This document shows positions 1 to 13,212 of a DNA stretch of 64,000 bases, in pieces. The stretch is taken from the NCBI GenBank assembly GCA_037783545.1, contig JBBELK010000514.1:62001-126000 (forward strand). Reading direction: 5' to 3'. The DNA is from Henricia sp. BOLD:AAB3569. Taxonomy: Eukaryota > Echinodermata > Asteroidea > Spinulosida > Echinasteridae. Both the position numbers and the translations under genes were made by a program. Below the pieces are notes generated by a model. That model saw nothing but the letters and a program-made list of their open reading frames with translations, did no database searches and had not been told where the DNA came from. Every line of letters starts with the position of its first letter. The first letter of the stretch is position 1.

Positions 1-562
1 TTTTAAAACTCTAGTTTTTATGTACAAATTAAAACTTGGTAGCATGCCAATGTTGTGGTAATTAATCAAAAAAGTGGCCAATCTGTACTATGTGATTGAA
101 GATGTCTTATGGCGGCCAAAGTATTTTTGGGCTGTTGAATCTAGGAAACAATGTTACCGGACTAAATTTTGAGATCTAAATGATGTTATAATTAAAAACA
201 TTTTAAAAGCCTGTTTCAGTAAAAACAACAAATATACAGTTGTTCATCTTAATCCATCATGGCGGACTTGGAGCCGCCCAGATCAAACGAGATGTAGACT
301 GTCACAGCTGTTGTACTCATGTCCAGTGGTCAGCTTCTATAGGTAGCACACCCAGGTGGTGCTTGGGCGGCCCCTGGGTCTCTTTCAGGCAACGTCAGAA
401 TATGGAGTCCCGGTCCCCCTTCAATGTTGATGCGCAGCTTAGTTAAGGGTGCCATGAGCTGGGATACATGTCATCTGGTAGCCGTCAAATGTGGCCAAAG
501 AGAGGGTGACGTCTTCGTAAGATGGTTGCACGGATATCTTCGAGACCGGTAGTTTCCATTAT
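1..562. other. No supported gene; GC-richer patch at 240-520
   Basis: AT-rich DNA with a locally GC-richer block around 240-520. A short ATG frame in this block stops after 12 codons, and a longer TTG-started frame of 68 codons has no recognisable motif. The block could be an exon of an unrelated gene, but no splice pair and phase can be defended. Confidence 0.3.
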
Positions 563-855
563 ATGCACATATCAATCGTTGCCCCCGCCCCCCCCCCCCC
601 CCCAACCCCCCTTAGGTGTGGATTTGGCCACATTTTTCATGCCCCAGGGTGGGGATTTTGTCGCATTGAAATACAAATTTCTATACATCCGATAGCAAGA
701 TGTACATGTTTTGCACCCGTGGGTGGAGGTTTTTGTCACCTAAATTTTGCCCCAAGGGTGGGGATTTTGTCTCCCAAGAAAAGTGACAATCCCCACCTCT
801 TATGTGGGGCAGTCCGGGGGGTGAGGGGCGGGGGAAACAATTGATAGGTACATTA
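563..855. repeat. GC-rich inverted-repeat family, copy 1
   Basis: The block starts with ATCAATCGTTGCCCCCGCCC and ends with the near-complement GGGGGAAACAATTGATAGG. Inside, the phrase 'GGGTGGGGATTTTGTC' occurs twice. Related blocks lie near 36230-36472, 50108-50290 and at the end of the minisatellite near 52490-52515. Dispersal with conserved complementary ends suggests a small non-autonomous transposon. The poly-C tracts make the long open frames here meaningless. Confidence 0.6.
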
Positions 856-1639
856 TTGTGGTGTTGGTGACCAGACAAATGTCTTGTCGAAGCTGAATCC
901 AACCAAATTTTTGTATAAATTTTTAAGGAGAAGTGTATCCGAGAAACAAACAGCAAATAAAGAAACTGTGTAAAGAACAGCAACTGCAACGATGCCTTGC
1001 AGTATGGGCTCCGCTATTTTGTTTGAAAACTGAGCAAAGAATTATGTTGTTGCGTAAACCCTTTTGTAATATGCTCGGTTGAAAATAACAAAAAAAACAT
1101 AAACAAAGTTGCAAGCAAAGACATAATTTTCGACCACTTTGTTTTAGGACGAAATAGATAAAAAGGTAGGATTGGCATGTTCCCGATTTATCTTAAAATA
1201 TTTGTTTTGTACTAAAACAAGCATCTCTAATCCAAGAAATTTGCTCACCTTTTAATTTTAATGTACAGGTTTGCAACTAAATTCACCCCATCCTTCTGTT
1301 ATTACCACTTTTAAATTATAGGCCGTTGTCTCATATTACCTGGAGCAAAAGAGATTTTAACAGTCCTAGTTATGTGTATTTTGCACACTTCAAGTTCAAT
1401 ATATTCATATTCCACTGTAAAACTCCAGTTATACCAACACTTACCATTACAGATAATCTCATCTGATATGATAAGATTATTTTCTTTTCATGCACTGGTT
1501 AATTTTCATTATGGAAATACCTGCTTTGTACTACATGTGTAATCATTTTGAACCATGTTATGTGGTTGTGGTTCTATAGGATCGCTTCAATACCAAACAA
1601 CAGCTTTATAGTAACAGTATTGTTTGGATTTAGGATTTT
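856..1639. other. AT-rich intergenic DNA, nothing supported
   Basis: AT-rich sequence with short A and T runs. No frame carries a recognisable domain, and I see no tRNA, hairpin or clear repeat. Confidence 0.4.
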
Positions 1640-2305
1640 GAAAATTGCTTTTTATTTATGCTTTTTGTAAAAAAAACAACTTTGACCATCAAAATACAGC
1701 TTGCTGGTAAAGTCATGTGGATTCAGCACCCCAAATTAAGTAAAAGTGGCATGTTACCATGTTCTACGCGGAAATTTGTTTGTTTTTTTAACCAAAAACT
1801 CAACGTTTCAACAAAATTTTCAGTATTTTTTGCCAAAAGCCCCTTTAACTTAAAGTACAGCTTGGCAACCATTTTTGGATTCAGCACTCCATAATTAGGT
1901 AAAAGTAACGAGTTACGACCTTCTACTAAAAAAAGCCTCTTCTTGTCACTTATATCTCTTTTCTCCTCTTTTTTGTTGTTACCAAAAACTAGTGTTTATA
2001 AACTTTTTTTATGTTTTACCCCAAAGAACCACTTTTGCCCTCAAAATACAGCTTGGACACTGTCATTTATGGATTTAGAAAGAGTGGCATGTTATGGCAT
2101 GTTACCATGTTCTATTTGAGAAAACAGTGCTTTTTTGCACAAAAACTGGTGTTTTTCAACCAATTGTTGGGCCACAAATACCCCTTTAACTTAAAATACA
2201 ACTTCATAACTGTCATTTTGGGATTCAGCACCCCAAAATTAGATAAAATCGACATGTTGCGACCTTCTACTGAAAAATGCCTCTTTTTGTCACTTTTTTA
2301 AAATG
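1640..2305. repeat. Diverged tandem repeat with alternating (dimeric) units
   Basis: The phrase 'AAAATACAGCTTG' or a close variant recurs near 1690, 1853, 2043 and 2197, about every 155-190 bases. It is followed each time by 'GGATTCAGCACCCC'-like text and 'TGTTACCATGTTCTA' or 'GTTACGACCTTCTACT'. Odd and even units resemble each other more than their neighbours do (accatgttcta versus cgaccttcta), which implies a two-unit higher-order repeat. Open frames crossing it are repeat shadows. Confidence 0.65.
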
Positions 2306-2412
2306 TCGCCTATTACTTAGCCTTGCACCAACATTTGACAAAAATGGGAAAATGTCTGGCAACACTCATCCTGAGATCTCAGGGGATTTCTACTCTGCAA
2401 AGCGACGTGACA

Positions 2413-2698
2413 ATAGATCCTTTCACTAATAAATTCAAATGTTATGCACGCATGTGCATAACGGACGTGGTAGGCGGAAGTGAATTGAGTCGATTTTACG
2501 TACACGTGTTTATATGGCGAGTAACGCCTTTGGCCGTTTCAAACTCGTAAAACGCGGTGAATTTGTGTTTTTAACACAAATTAACAACTGGTAATATAGA
2601 GTTCAGATACAGATTCAACCTACTGAGTATCTGTATGGGGCTTACATTGGCGTCTAGGGGTGGAAATTTTGAGATAACTGTCGAAAATCTGTGGTTAC
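2413..2698 (+). repeat. Left long inverted arm of the giant composite
   Basis: About 286 bases, matched in reverse complement by 18773-19057. The arm carries 'GGCGTCTAGGGGTGG' and 'GTCGAAAATCTGTGGTTA' at its inner edge. Those phrases recur at 3490-3540 and 4145-4195, so the arm was also copied inside the element. Confidence 0.85.
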
Positions 2699-2759
2699 GG
2701 TATTGCGTGAAGCCGTGCATGCATGGCGTCGCCGGTCATGGGTAGTGAGTCCCAGTGAG

Positions 2760-4088
2760 TTAGAAGCAATATTTTCCTTGTTCTGCTGCCCAAAGAGTGA
2801 TCCATTATGATTTCCAGTAGTTTATCAGTGAAGCCTTGGTTTCAAGAGAACTGCATTAAATAATAAAAATAAATTAACAAAAATGTCTGTCCCTCTCTTC
2901 TCTCAGTACTAGCCATGCGCATCTTTGAGCATCTTTTGCTCAAAAGCGCCATGAGCATCTTTTGATGGATACCGGCGCATTATAAATTTTCATTATTATT
3001 ATTATTATTATGCTAGTGCACTTATGAGAATGGCTATTTGAACAAATAAATTTAATTTTTTTTTTAAATCTTCGGTTTTTCTCACAGCTAAATTTGGTTT
3101 AAAAAAAAAAAAATATGCACTTACCCCTACTGATGTTTGATACTGAAGGACAAGAAAATGACTCATCAAGTATTGGTATAAGTGTAGATTTGATGGGAAA
3201 CAAACTCCATATTTGTGAATATGAGAAAATTGTAACATTTTGCATAACATTTTTCGGTAAGAGTTGGGAAGTTGATCAGATTTTCTTTAAATGACTCATC
3301 TATATAAGCATTGGAATAGGCAGATTCTCGTACGTAATTTTGTACACAAGTCAATGGGTTAACGGAGTTCTTGGCCGCTTCAAACTTGTAAAACGAGGTG
3401 GATTTCTGTTTTTGACACAAAATAATAACTGGTAATATAAAGCTCAGATACAGATTCAACCTACTGTATATCTGTTTTGAGGTTATACAGGCGTCTAGGG
3501 GTGGAATTCTTGAGATAACTGTCGAAAATCTGTGGTTACGGTATTACGTGAAGCCGAGCGTGCATGGCGTTGCCAGTCATGGGACTCACTACCCATGACT
3601 GGCGACGCCATCGACGAGAATCCGACTATTCCAATGCTTATAGATGAGTAATTTTAAAGAAAATCTGATCAACTTCCAAACTCTTACCGGAAAATGTTGT
3701 GCAAAATGTTACAATTTTCTCATATTCACAAATATGGAGTTTCCCATCAAATCTACACTTATACCAATACTTGATGAGTCATTTCCTTGTCCTTCAGTAT
3801 CAAACGTCAGTAGGCCTAAGTGCATATTTGATTTTTTAAAAACCAAATTTAGCTGTGAGAAAAACTGAAGATTTTTAAAAAAATTAAATTAATTTGTTTA
3901 AATAGCCATTCTCATAAGTGCACTAGCATGGCTAGTACTGAGAGAAGAGAGGGGCAGAATTTTTTGCTAATTTCTTTTTATTATTTAATGCAGTTCTCTT
4001 GAAACCAAGGCTTCACTGATAAACTACTGGAAATCATAATGGATCACTCTTTGGGCAGCAGAACAAGGAGAATATTGCTTCTAACTAG
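2760..4088. repeat. Internal foldback: ~0.5-kb inverted arms
   Basis: 2760-3335 is matched in reverse complement by about 3620-4088, with marker phrases such as TGATCAGATTTTC, AGTATTGGTATAAGTG and CAGTGAAGCCTTGG. The left arm alone has a roughly 95-base insert near 2919-3012 that ends in an ATT run and looks like a short SINE tail. The spacer 3340-3620 holds another partial copy of the terminal arm and a smaller palindrome (CATGGGACTC ... ACCCATGACTGG). Confidence 0.8.
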
Positions 4089-4276
4089 TAATATAAAGCT
4101 CAGATACAGATTCAACCTACTGTATATCTGTTTTGAGGTTATACGGGCGTCTAGGGGTGGAATTTTTTAGATAACTGTCGAAAATATGTGGTTACAGTAT
4201 TGCGTGAAGCCTAACGTGCATGGCGTACCCATGACTGGCGACGCTATGCACGCACGGCTTCACGCAATACCGTAAC

Positions 4277-4660
4277 GTGGGGTACCGTGGCCGAGCGGTT
4301 TAGGTCATTGACTCGCAATCCGCAATCATAGGTGAAAACTTAGGGTTGCAGGTTCGAACCTCCCCACGGCTACGGTACCTGTGCCCTTGGGCAAGGCACT
4401 TAACCACACTTGCTCCATCCTTCGGAAGAGATGTAAAGCCGTTGGTCCAGTGTGTTAGGTAATAAGGAAACGCACTCTAAAGATCCCAGAGCATTCTTTC
4501 GTGAAGAGCAAGGGGAATCATCCCCGGTGTCTCTGGCCATTTCTAATTCTAATTCTTCATGGGTTTCCTCACGCTTGCGAGTGACAGTGCAATGAGCACT
4601 ATTGAGGAATCCTTGGTATGAATACCAGAAAGAAATAATAATAAATAATAATAATAATAA
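4277..4660 (+). mobile_element. tRNA-derived SINE
   Basis: The head resembles a class II tRNA: a 5' strand GTACCGT pairs with ACGGCTAC except at one position, the A box is TGGCCGAGCGG, and the B box is GGTTCGAACC. A body with 'CCCTTGGGCAAGGCACTTAA', a phrase typical of some deuterostome SINE cores, follows, and it ends in an (AAT)n tail. A canonical tRNA is unlikely: the apparent anticodon loop CTCGCAA does not suit a long-variable-arm tRNA, and the SINE body follows directly. Transcription by RNA polymerase III from the internal boxes is inferred. It abuts the first long tandem unit. Confidence 0.8.
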
Positions 4661-6843
4661 CTAGAGGTATGACGTTTGTTGTTACAAACGCCAGGTGATC
4701 GGGCTAAATGAACATTTTGTGATGAATTTCAGACGTTGTTATCACCTATGGAATGGCAAAAATGGAAGTTCAGCAGCCGATTTCACGAAACTTTACGCAA
4801 TTGCGCAAGTCCACTTACGCCATTACTTGCGCAATAGCTTATGGCGTAAGTGGACTTGCGCAATTGCGTAAAGTTCCGTGAAATCGGCTGCTGTATACAC
4901 TCATCCGGTAACTAATATCTCCTCCCTGCATATCCGCCATAGCTGGGGGTTGATAGCTTGCACCGTTTTGAGATATGAATTGTTGAAATAATAACCTTTG
5001 AAATCTTGTAATGTGACACCTGTGACGACATCATGACGTCACAATTTTGTGCACAAATTGTTGAACAATATGTTGAACATCAAGTTCTTAAATGTGGCGA
5101 AGGAATCATACCAATATCTGTTGTAGTTTTCAAGATACAGCATTTTAAAACATCTCAGCTCCAAATTTGCGTAATTTGACGTACATTACGTAACCACCGT
5201 CCATGTAATGACGTCACCAATGGTATAGTCAAAAGGTCCACATGTGTGAAAACATTTCGTTCCGTAGAACTATGGTCAAATTCCCTACCACTTTGGCTCT
5301 ATTTGCATTCAAAATGCTAAACAAGTGTACATTTTCGAACCTCTTCCGGTTTGGACCGGAAGTAGGCGTCATACAGGGGTCATGACATCGTATGATTTGT
5401 TCAGTTCATTTAGACTTATCATGTTGTGAAAGAATTGTTCAAGTATCTATTACGGTTCTTGAGATATGAATTTTAAAAATAATAACCTTTGAATTTGTGT
5501 AATTTGACACCTGTGACGATATCATGACGTCACAATGTTGTGCACAAATTGTTCAACAATTTGATAAACATCAAGTTCTTAAATGTGGCGAAAGAATCAT
5601 GCAAATATCTGCTGTAGTTCTCAAGATACAGCATTTTAAAACAATTCAGCTCTAAATTTGCGTATTTTGACGCCACATTACGTAACCACCGTCCATGTGA
5701 TGACGTCACAAATGGTATAGTCAAAAAGTCTACATGTGTGGAAACATTTCGTTCCGTAGAAATATGGTCAAATTCACTACCACTTTGAATCTATTTGCAT
5801 TCAAAACGCTTACAAAATGCACATTTTCGAACAACTTCCGGTTTGGACCGGAAGTAGGCGTCACACAGGGGTCATGACATCGTATGATTTGTTCAGTTCA
5901 TTTAGACTTATCATGTTGTGAAAGAATTGTTCAAGTATCTATTACGGTTCTTGAGATATGAATTTTGGAAATAATAACCTTTGAATTTTTGTAATTTGAC
6001 ACCTGATGACGTCATGATTACGTCACACTTGATGCCATCGTGATACTATACATTCTGGTGAAAGTCTGCCGTAGGGCCTATGTCTGTATCTAATTTACTA
6101 ACGATTCAGCTTGGTTTGATAGGCATTGTTGCTGGTAAGTGTAAAAACTGAGATTCTCAGTTTCGTTGAACTTTGACCTCCAATTGACCCCAGAAGGAAG
6201 GGTCAGATGAAAATGCCCACACAAAGAAAGTTCTAGCACAGAATGTCATCTGTAAACCTGCCAAATACGAAGATCCTGGGTCACGTGGTTTTCAAGACGG
6301 AAGCATTTTAAAATATGCATATTTGGTTTTTTTGGGGGGTGTAATTTGATACTTGATGACGTCACGATGACGTCACGCTTGATGCCATCATAATATTATA
6401 CACGCTGGTGAAAGTCTGCCATAGGACCTATGCCTGTACTTAGTTACTTAAAGATTCAGCTTGGTTTGATGGGCATTGTTGCTCAATAAGTGCAAAAATT
6501 GCGATTTTCGTTTTCGTTGAACTTTGACCTCAGATTGACCCCAGAAGGAAGGGTCAGATGAAAATGCCTACACGAAGAAAATCGTAGGCCATGATCTTAT
6601 CTATAAGCCTGTCAAATACGAAAATCATGGGTCACGTGGTTTTCCAGACGGAAGCATTTTAAAACATGCATATTTTGGTCATTTTTGGGTTGTAATTTGA
6701 TACCTAATGACGTCACAATGACGTCACCCTTGTATGCACATCTTCACATTGGGGTTGATGTTCCTACAAAGTTTCAAGTTGATAGCTTGAACCGTTTTGA
6801 AGAAAAGCTCTGGAAACGTTTGAGTGGAAAAAGAAAAAAAAAA
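4661..6843. repeat. Long tandem unit 1 (type I, ~2.18 kb)
   Basis: Starts CTAGAGGTATGACG and ends in an A-rich tract. Inside are a ~120-bp palindrome (4771-4893), two diverged ~495-base sub-repeats around 5030 and 5530, and three ~350-base sub-repeats with paired GATGACGTCACGATGACGTC blocks (about 6005, 6357, 6708). I count nine TGACGTCA octamers, two TGAACTTTGACCTC words (6167-6180, 6518-6531; a DR1 on the other strand) and CACGTG at 6282. There is no coding potential beyond short chance frames. Confidence 0.85.
4771..4893. repeat. ~120-bp palindrome in unit 1
   Basis: Two arms of about 53 bases, CAGCAGCCGATTTCACG inward and its complement outward, enclose a ~17-base loop with only one or two mismatches. 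The same hairpin recurs in units 2 (near 6953) and 3 (near 9137) but not in type II units. Confidence 0.85.
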
Positions 6844-9027
6844 CTAGAGGTATGACGTTTGTTGTTACAAACGCCAGGTGATCGGGCTAAATGAACATTT
6901 TGTGATGAATTTCAGACGTTGTTATCACCTATGGAATGGCAAAAATGGAAGTTCAGCAGCCGATTTCACGAAACTTTACGCAATTGCGCAAGTCCACTTA
7001 CGCCATTACTTGCGCAATAGCTTATGGCGTAAGTGGACTTGCGCAATTGCGTAAAGTTCCGTGAAATCGGCTGCTGTATACACTAATCCGGTAACTAATA
7101 TCTCCTCCCTGCATATCCGCCATAGCTGGGGGTTGATAGCTTGCACCGTTTTGAGATATGAATTGTTGAAATAATAACCTTTGAAATCTTGTAATGTGAC
7201 ACCTGTGACGACATCATGACGTCACAATTTTGTGCACAAATTGTTGAACAATATGTTGAACATCAAGTTCTTAAATGTGGCGAAGGAATCATACCAATAT
7301 CTGTTGTAGTTTTCAAGATACAGCATTTTAAAACATCTCAGCTCCAAATTTGCGTAATTTGACGTACATTACGTAACCACCGTCCATGTAATGACGTCAC
7401 CAATGGTATAGTCAAAAGGTCCACATGTGTGAAAACATTTCGTTCCGTAGAACTATGGTCAAATTCCCTACCACTTTGGCTCTATTTGCATTCAAAGTGC
7501 TAAACAAGTGTACATTTTCGAACCTCTTCCGGTTTGGACCGGAAGTAGGCGTCACACAGGGGTCATGACATCGTATGATTTGTTCAGTTCATTTAGACTT
7601 ATCATGTTGTGAAAGAATTGTTCAAGTATCTATTACGGTTCTTGAGATATGAATTTTAAAAATAATAACCTTTGAATTTGTGTAATTTGACACCTGTGAC
7701 GATATCATGACGTCACAATGTTGTGGACAAATTGTTCAACAATTTGATAAACATCAAGTTCTTAAATGTGGCGAAAGAATCATGCAAATATCTGCTGTAG
7801 TTCTCAAGATACAGCATTTTAAAACAATTCAGCTCCAAATTTGCGTATTTTGACGCCACATTACGTAACCACCGTCCATGTGATGACGTCACAAATGGTA
7901 TAGTCAAAAAGTCTACATGTGTGGAAACATTTCGTTCCGTAGAAATATGGTCAAATTCACTACCACTTTGAATCTATTTGCATTCAAAACGCTTACAAAA
8001 TGCACATTTTCGAACAACTTCCGGTTTGGACCGGAAGTAGGCGTCACACAGGGGTCATGACATCGTATGATTTGTTCAGTTCATTTAGACTTATCATGTT
8101 GTGAAAGAATTGTTCAAGTATCTATTACGGTTCTTGAGATATGAATTTTGGAAATAATAACCTTTGAATTTTTGTAATTTGACACCTGATGACGTCATGA
8201 TTACGTCACACTTGATGCCATCGTGATACTATACATTCTGGTGAAAGTCTGCCGTAGGGCCTATGTCTGTATCTAATTTACTAACGATTCAGCTTGGTTT
8301 GATAGGCATTGTTGCTGGTAAGTGTAAAAACTGAGATTCTCAGTTTCGTTGAACTTTGACCTCCAATTGACCCCAGAAGGAAGGGTCAGATGAAAATGCC
8401 CACACAAAGAAAGTTGTAGCACAGAATGTCATCTGTAAACCTGCCAAATACGAAGATCCTGGGTCACGTGGTTTTCAAGACGGAAGCATTTTAAAATATG
8501 CATATTTGGTTTTTTTGGGGGGTGTAATTTGATACTTGATGACGTCACGATGACGTCACGCTTGATGCCATCATAATATTATACACGCTGGTGAAAGTCT
8601 GCCATAGGACCTATGCCTGTACTTAGTTACTTAAAGATTCAGCTTGGTTTGATGGGCATTGTTGCTCAATAAGTGCAAAAATTGCGATTTTCGTTTTCGT
8701 TGAACTTTGACCTCAGATTGACCCCAGAAGGAAGGGTCAGATGAAAATGCCCACACGAAGAAAATCGTAGGCCATGATCTTATCTATAAGCCTGTCAAAT
8801 ACGAAAATCATGGGTCACGTGGTTTTCCAGACGGAAGCATTTTAAAACATGCATATTTTGGTCATTTTTGGGTTGTAATTTGATACCTAATGACGTCACA
8901 ATGACGTCACCCTTGTATGCACATCTTCACATTGGGGTTGATGTTCCTACAAAGTTTCAAGTTGATAGCTTGAACCGTTTTGAAGAAAAGCTCTGGAAAC
9001 GTTTGAGTGGAAAAATAAAAAATAAAA
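6844..9027. repeat. Long tandem unit 2 (type I)
   Basis: Nearly identical to unit 1 over its whole length, with the same palindrome, sub-repeats and regulatory-like words. The 64-codon minus-strand frame at 7713-7907 is shared with units 1 and 3 only because the DNA repeats. Confidence 0.85.
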
Positions 9028-11207
9028 CTAGAGGTATGACGTTTGTTGTTACAAACGCCAGGTGATCGGGTTAAATGAACATTTTGTGATGAATTTCAGA
9101 CGTTGTTATCACCTGTGGAATGGCAAAAATGGAAGTTCAGCAGCCGATTTCACGAAACTTTACGCAATTGCGCAAGTCCACTTACGCCATTACTTGTGCA
9201 ATAACTTATGGCGTAAGTGGACTTGCGCAATTGCGTAAAGTTTCGTGAAATCGGCTGCTGTATACACTAATCCGGTAACTAATATCTCCTCCCTGCATAT
9301 CCGCCATAGCTGGGGGTTGATAGCTTGCACCGTTTTGAGATATGAATTGTTGAAATAATAACCTTTGAAATCTTGTAATGTGACACCTGTGACGACATCA
9401 TGACGTCACAATTTTGTGCACAAATTGTTCAACAATTTGATAAACATCAAGTTCTTAAATATCTGCTGTAGTTCTCAAGATACAGCATTTTAAAACATCT
9501 CAGCTCCAAATTTGCGTGATTTGACACCACATTACGTAACCACCGTCCATGTAATGACGTCACCAATGGTATAGTCAAAAGGTCCACATGTGTGGAAACA
9601 TTTCGTTCCGTAGAAATATGGTCAAAATCACTACCACTTTGAATCTATTTGCATTCAAAATGCTAAAAAATTGCACATTTTCGAACAACTTCCGGTTTGG
9701 ACCGGAAGTAGGCGTCACACAGGGGTCATGACATCGTATGATTTGTTCAGTTCATTTAGACTTATCATGTTGTGAAAGAATTGTTCAAGTATCTATTACG
9801 GTTCTTGAGATATGAATTTTGAAAATAATAACCTTTGAATTTTTGTAATTTGACACCTGTGACGATATCATGACGTCACAATGTTGTGCACAAATTGTTC
9901 AACAATTTGATAAACATCAAGTTCTTAGATGTGGCGAAAGAATCATGCAAATATCTGCTGTAGTTCTCAAGATACAGCATTTTAAAACAATTCAGCTCCA
10001 AATTTGCGTATTTTGACGCCACATTACGTAACCACCGTCCATGTGATGACGTCACAAATGGTATAGTCAAAAAGTCTACATGTGTGGAAACATTTCGTTC
10101 CGTAGAAATATGGTCAAATTCACTACCACTTTGAATCTATTTGCATTCAAAACGCTTACAAAATGCACATTTTCGAACAACTTCCGGTTTGGACCGGAAG
10201 TAGGCGTCACACAGGGGTCATGACATCGTATGATTTGTTCAGTTCATTTAGACTTATCATGTTGTGAAAGAATTGTTCAAGTATCTATTACGGTTCTTGA
10301 GATATGAATTTTGGAAATAATAACCTTTGAAGTTTTGTAATTTGACACCTGATGACGTCATGATTACGTCACACTTGATGCCATCGTGATACTATACATT
10401 CTGGTGAAAGTCTGCCGTAGGGCCTATGTCTGTATCTAATTTACTAACGATTCAGCTTGGTTTGATAGGCATTGTTGCTGGTAAGTGTAAAAACTGAGAT
10501 TCTCAGTTTCGTTGAACTTTGACCTCCAATTGACCCCAGAAGGAAGGGTCAGATGAAAATGCCCACACAAAGAAAATTGTAGCACAGAATGTCATCTGTA
10601 AACCTGCCAAATACGAAGATCCTGGGTCACGTGGTTTTCAAGACGGAAGCATTTTAAAATATGCATATTTTGTTTTTTTGGGGGGTGTAATTTGATACTT
10701 GATGACGTCACGATGACGTCACGCTTGATGCCATCATAATATTATACACGCTGGTGAAAGTCTGCCATAGGACCTATGCCTGTACTTAGTTACTTAAAGA
10801 TTCAGCTTGGTTTGATGGGCATTGTTGCTCAATAAGTGCAAAAATTGCGATTTTCGTTTTCGTTGAACTTTGACCTCAGATTGACCCCAGAAGGAAGGGT
10901 CAGATGAAAATGCCCACACGAAGAAAATCGTAGGCCATGATCTTATCTATAAGCCTGCTAAATACGAAAATCATGGGTCACGTGGTTTTCCAGACGGAAG
11001 CATTTTAAAACATGCATATTTTAGTCATTTTTGGGTTGTAATTTGATACCCAATGACGTCACAATGACGTCACCCTTGTATGCACACCTTCACATTGGGG
11101 TTGATGTTCCTACAAAGTTTCAAGTCGATAGCTTGAACCGTTTTGAAGAAAAGCTCTGGAAACGTTTGAGTGGAAAAAGAAAAAGAAAAAAAAAAAAAAA
11201 AAAAAAA
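9028..11207. repeat. Long tandem unit 3 (type I)
   Basis: Same architecture as units 1 and 2 with slightly more differences; it ends in a run of about 27 A-rich bases. A 65-to-74-codon plus-strand frame near its end recurs in other units and reads through repeated TGACGTCA blocks, so it is not taken as a gene. Confidence 0.85.
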
Positions 11208-13212
11208 CTAGAGCTTCGCGTTTGTGTTTTTTACAAACGCAAGGTGATCGGGTGACATAAACATTGAAATGATGATGACGACACAGTTTTGAGATTGTTT
11301 GAAAACTTGAGTTGTTTGATGCTGAAAAAGTATTGGAATTCTCAAAACATGACTCTGACTATTCAACGCTAAAATTGTGTATCTGATGACGTCATAATTG
11401 TCAATCTCATCATAACGTTACTATTGTGTGCACAGATTGTTCAAGGATCTACGGAAGAATAAGTTTTTACATGTGTATGTGGTGACAGAATCTTTCCAAT
11501 ATCTATGACAGTTCTCATGATTTGGTCATTTGAGATCATATTACGTAACCACCGTGCACGTGATGACGTCATCAGTGGTATATATGTAGTCATAAAGTCC
11601 ACATGTGAGGGAACATTTCGTTCCCTAGAACTATGGTCAAATTCCCTACCACTCTGGCTCTATTTGCATTCAAAATGCTAAAAAAATGCACATTTTCGAA
11701 CAACTTCCGGTTTGGACCGGAGGTTTGGGTCACACAGGGGTCATGTCATTGTATGATTTGTTCAGTTTATTGAGACCTATCATGCTGTGAAAGAATTATT
11801 CAAGTATCTATTACGATTCTTGAGATATGAATTTTTTGAAAAAAATAACCCTTTAATTTTTGTAATTTGACACCTGTGACGACATCATGACGTCACAATG
11901 TTGTGCACAAATTGTTCAACACTTTGATAAACATCAAGTTCGTAAATGTGGCGAAGGAATCATGCAAATATCTGCTGTAGTTCTCAAGATACAGCATTTT
12001 TAAACAATTCAGCTCCAAATTTGCGTATTTTGACACCACATTACGTAACCACCGTCCATGTGATGACGTCACCAATGGTATAGTCAAAAGGTCCACATGT
12101 GTGGAAACATTTCGTTCCGTAGAAATATGGTCAAACTCACTACAACTTTGAATCTATTTGCATTCAAAATGGAAAAAATTGCACATTTTCGAACAACTTC
12201 CGGTTTGGACCGGAAGTAGGCGTCACACAGGGGTCATGACATCGTATGATTTGTTCAGTTAATTTAGACTTATCATGTTGTGAAAGAATTGTTCAAGTAT
12301 CTATTACAGTTCTTGAGATATGAATTTTTGAAATAATAACCTTTGAATTTGTGTAATTTGACACCTGATGACGTCATGATTACGTCACACCTGATGCCAT
12401 CATGATACTATACATGCTGGTGAAAGTCTGCCGTAGGGCCTATGTCATTATCTAATTTACAAACGATTCAGCTTGGTTTGATGGGCATTGTTGCTGGTAA
12501 GTGTAAAAATTGAGATTTTCGTTTTCGTTGAACTTTGACCTCAAATTGACCCCAGAAGGAAGGGTCAGATGAAAATGCCTACACAAAGAAAATTGTAGCC
12601 CAGAATATTATCTATAAACCTGCCAAATACCAAGATCCTGGGTCACGTGGTTTTTGAGACGGAAGCATTTTAAAATATGCATATTTTGGTTTTTTGGGGG
12701 TGTAATTTGATACTTGATGACGTCACGATGACGTCACGGTTGGTGCCATCATAATATTATACACGCTGGTGAAAGTCTGCCAAAGGACCTATGCCTGTAC
12801 TTAGTTTCTTAAAAATTCAGCTTGGTTTGATGGGCATTGTTGCTCAATAAGTGCAAAAATTGAGATTTTCGTTTTCGTTGAACTTTGACCTCAAATTGAC
12901 CCCAGAAGGAAGGGTCAGATGAAATTGCCTACACGAAGAAAATTGTAGGCCATGATCTGATATATAAGCCTGTCAAATACAAAGATCATGGGTCACGTGG
13001 TTTTCCAGACGGAAGCATTTTAAAACATGCATATTTTGGTCATTTTTGGGTTGTAATTTGATACCCGATGACGTCACAATGACGTCACACTTGTATGCAC
13101 ACCTTCACGTTGGGGTTGATGTTCCTACAAAGTTTCAAGTTGATAGCTTGAACAGTTTTGAAGAAAAGCTCTGGAAACGTTTGAGTGGAAAAAGAAGAAA
13201 AAGAAAAAGAAA
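11208..13212. repeat. Long tandem unit 4 (type II, ~2.0 kb)
   Basis: Begins CTAGAGCTTCGCGTTTGTG with a small stem GCGTTTGT/ACAAACGC, then AGGTGATCGGGTGAC. The first ~400 bases differ from type I and lack the 120-bp palindrome; the rest follows the same order of sub-repeats. This unit has the empty site (CATATTACGTAACC) for the LTR found in units 5 and 6. Confidence 0.8.

Noticed and set aside
240-446. 68-codon frame starting at TTG
   Set aside because: Non-ATG start, no motif and no defensible splice sites; kept only as a GC-richer patch.
4277-4375. A class II tRNA gene
   Set aside because: A and B boxes are present, but the anticodon loop does not fit a Ser or Leu tRNA and the sequence continues into a SINE body with an (AAT)n tail.
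5530-12096. Repeated 64-67 codon minus-strand frames (MTIPFVTSSHGRW type)
   Set aside because: They are repeated only because the DNA unit repeats. They span TGACGTCA blocks, have no known motif, and type II units keep the DNA while varying the frame ends.
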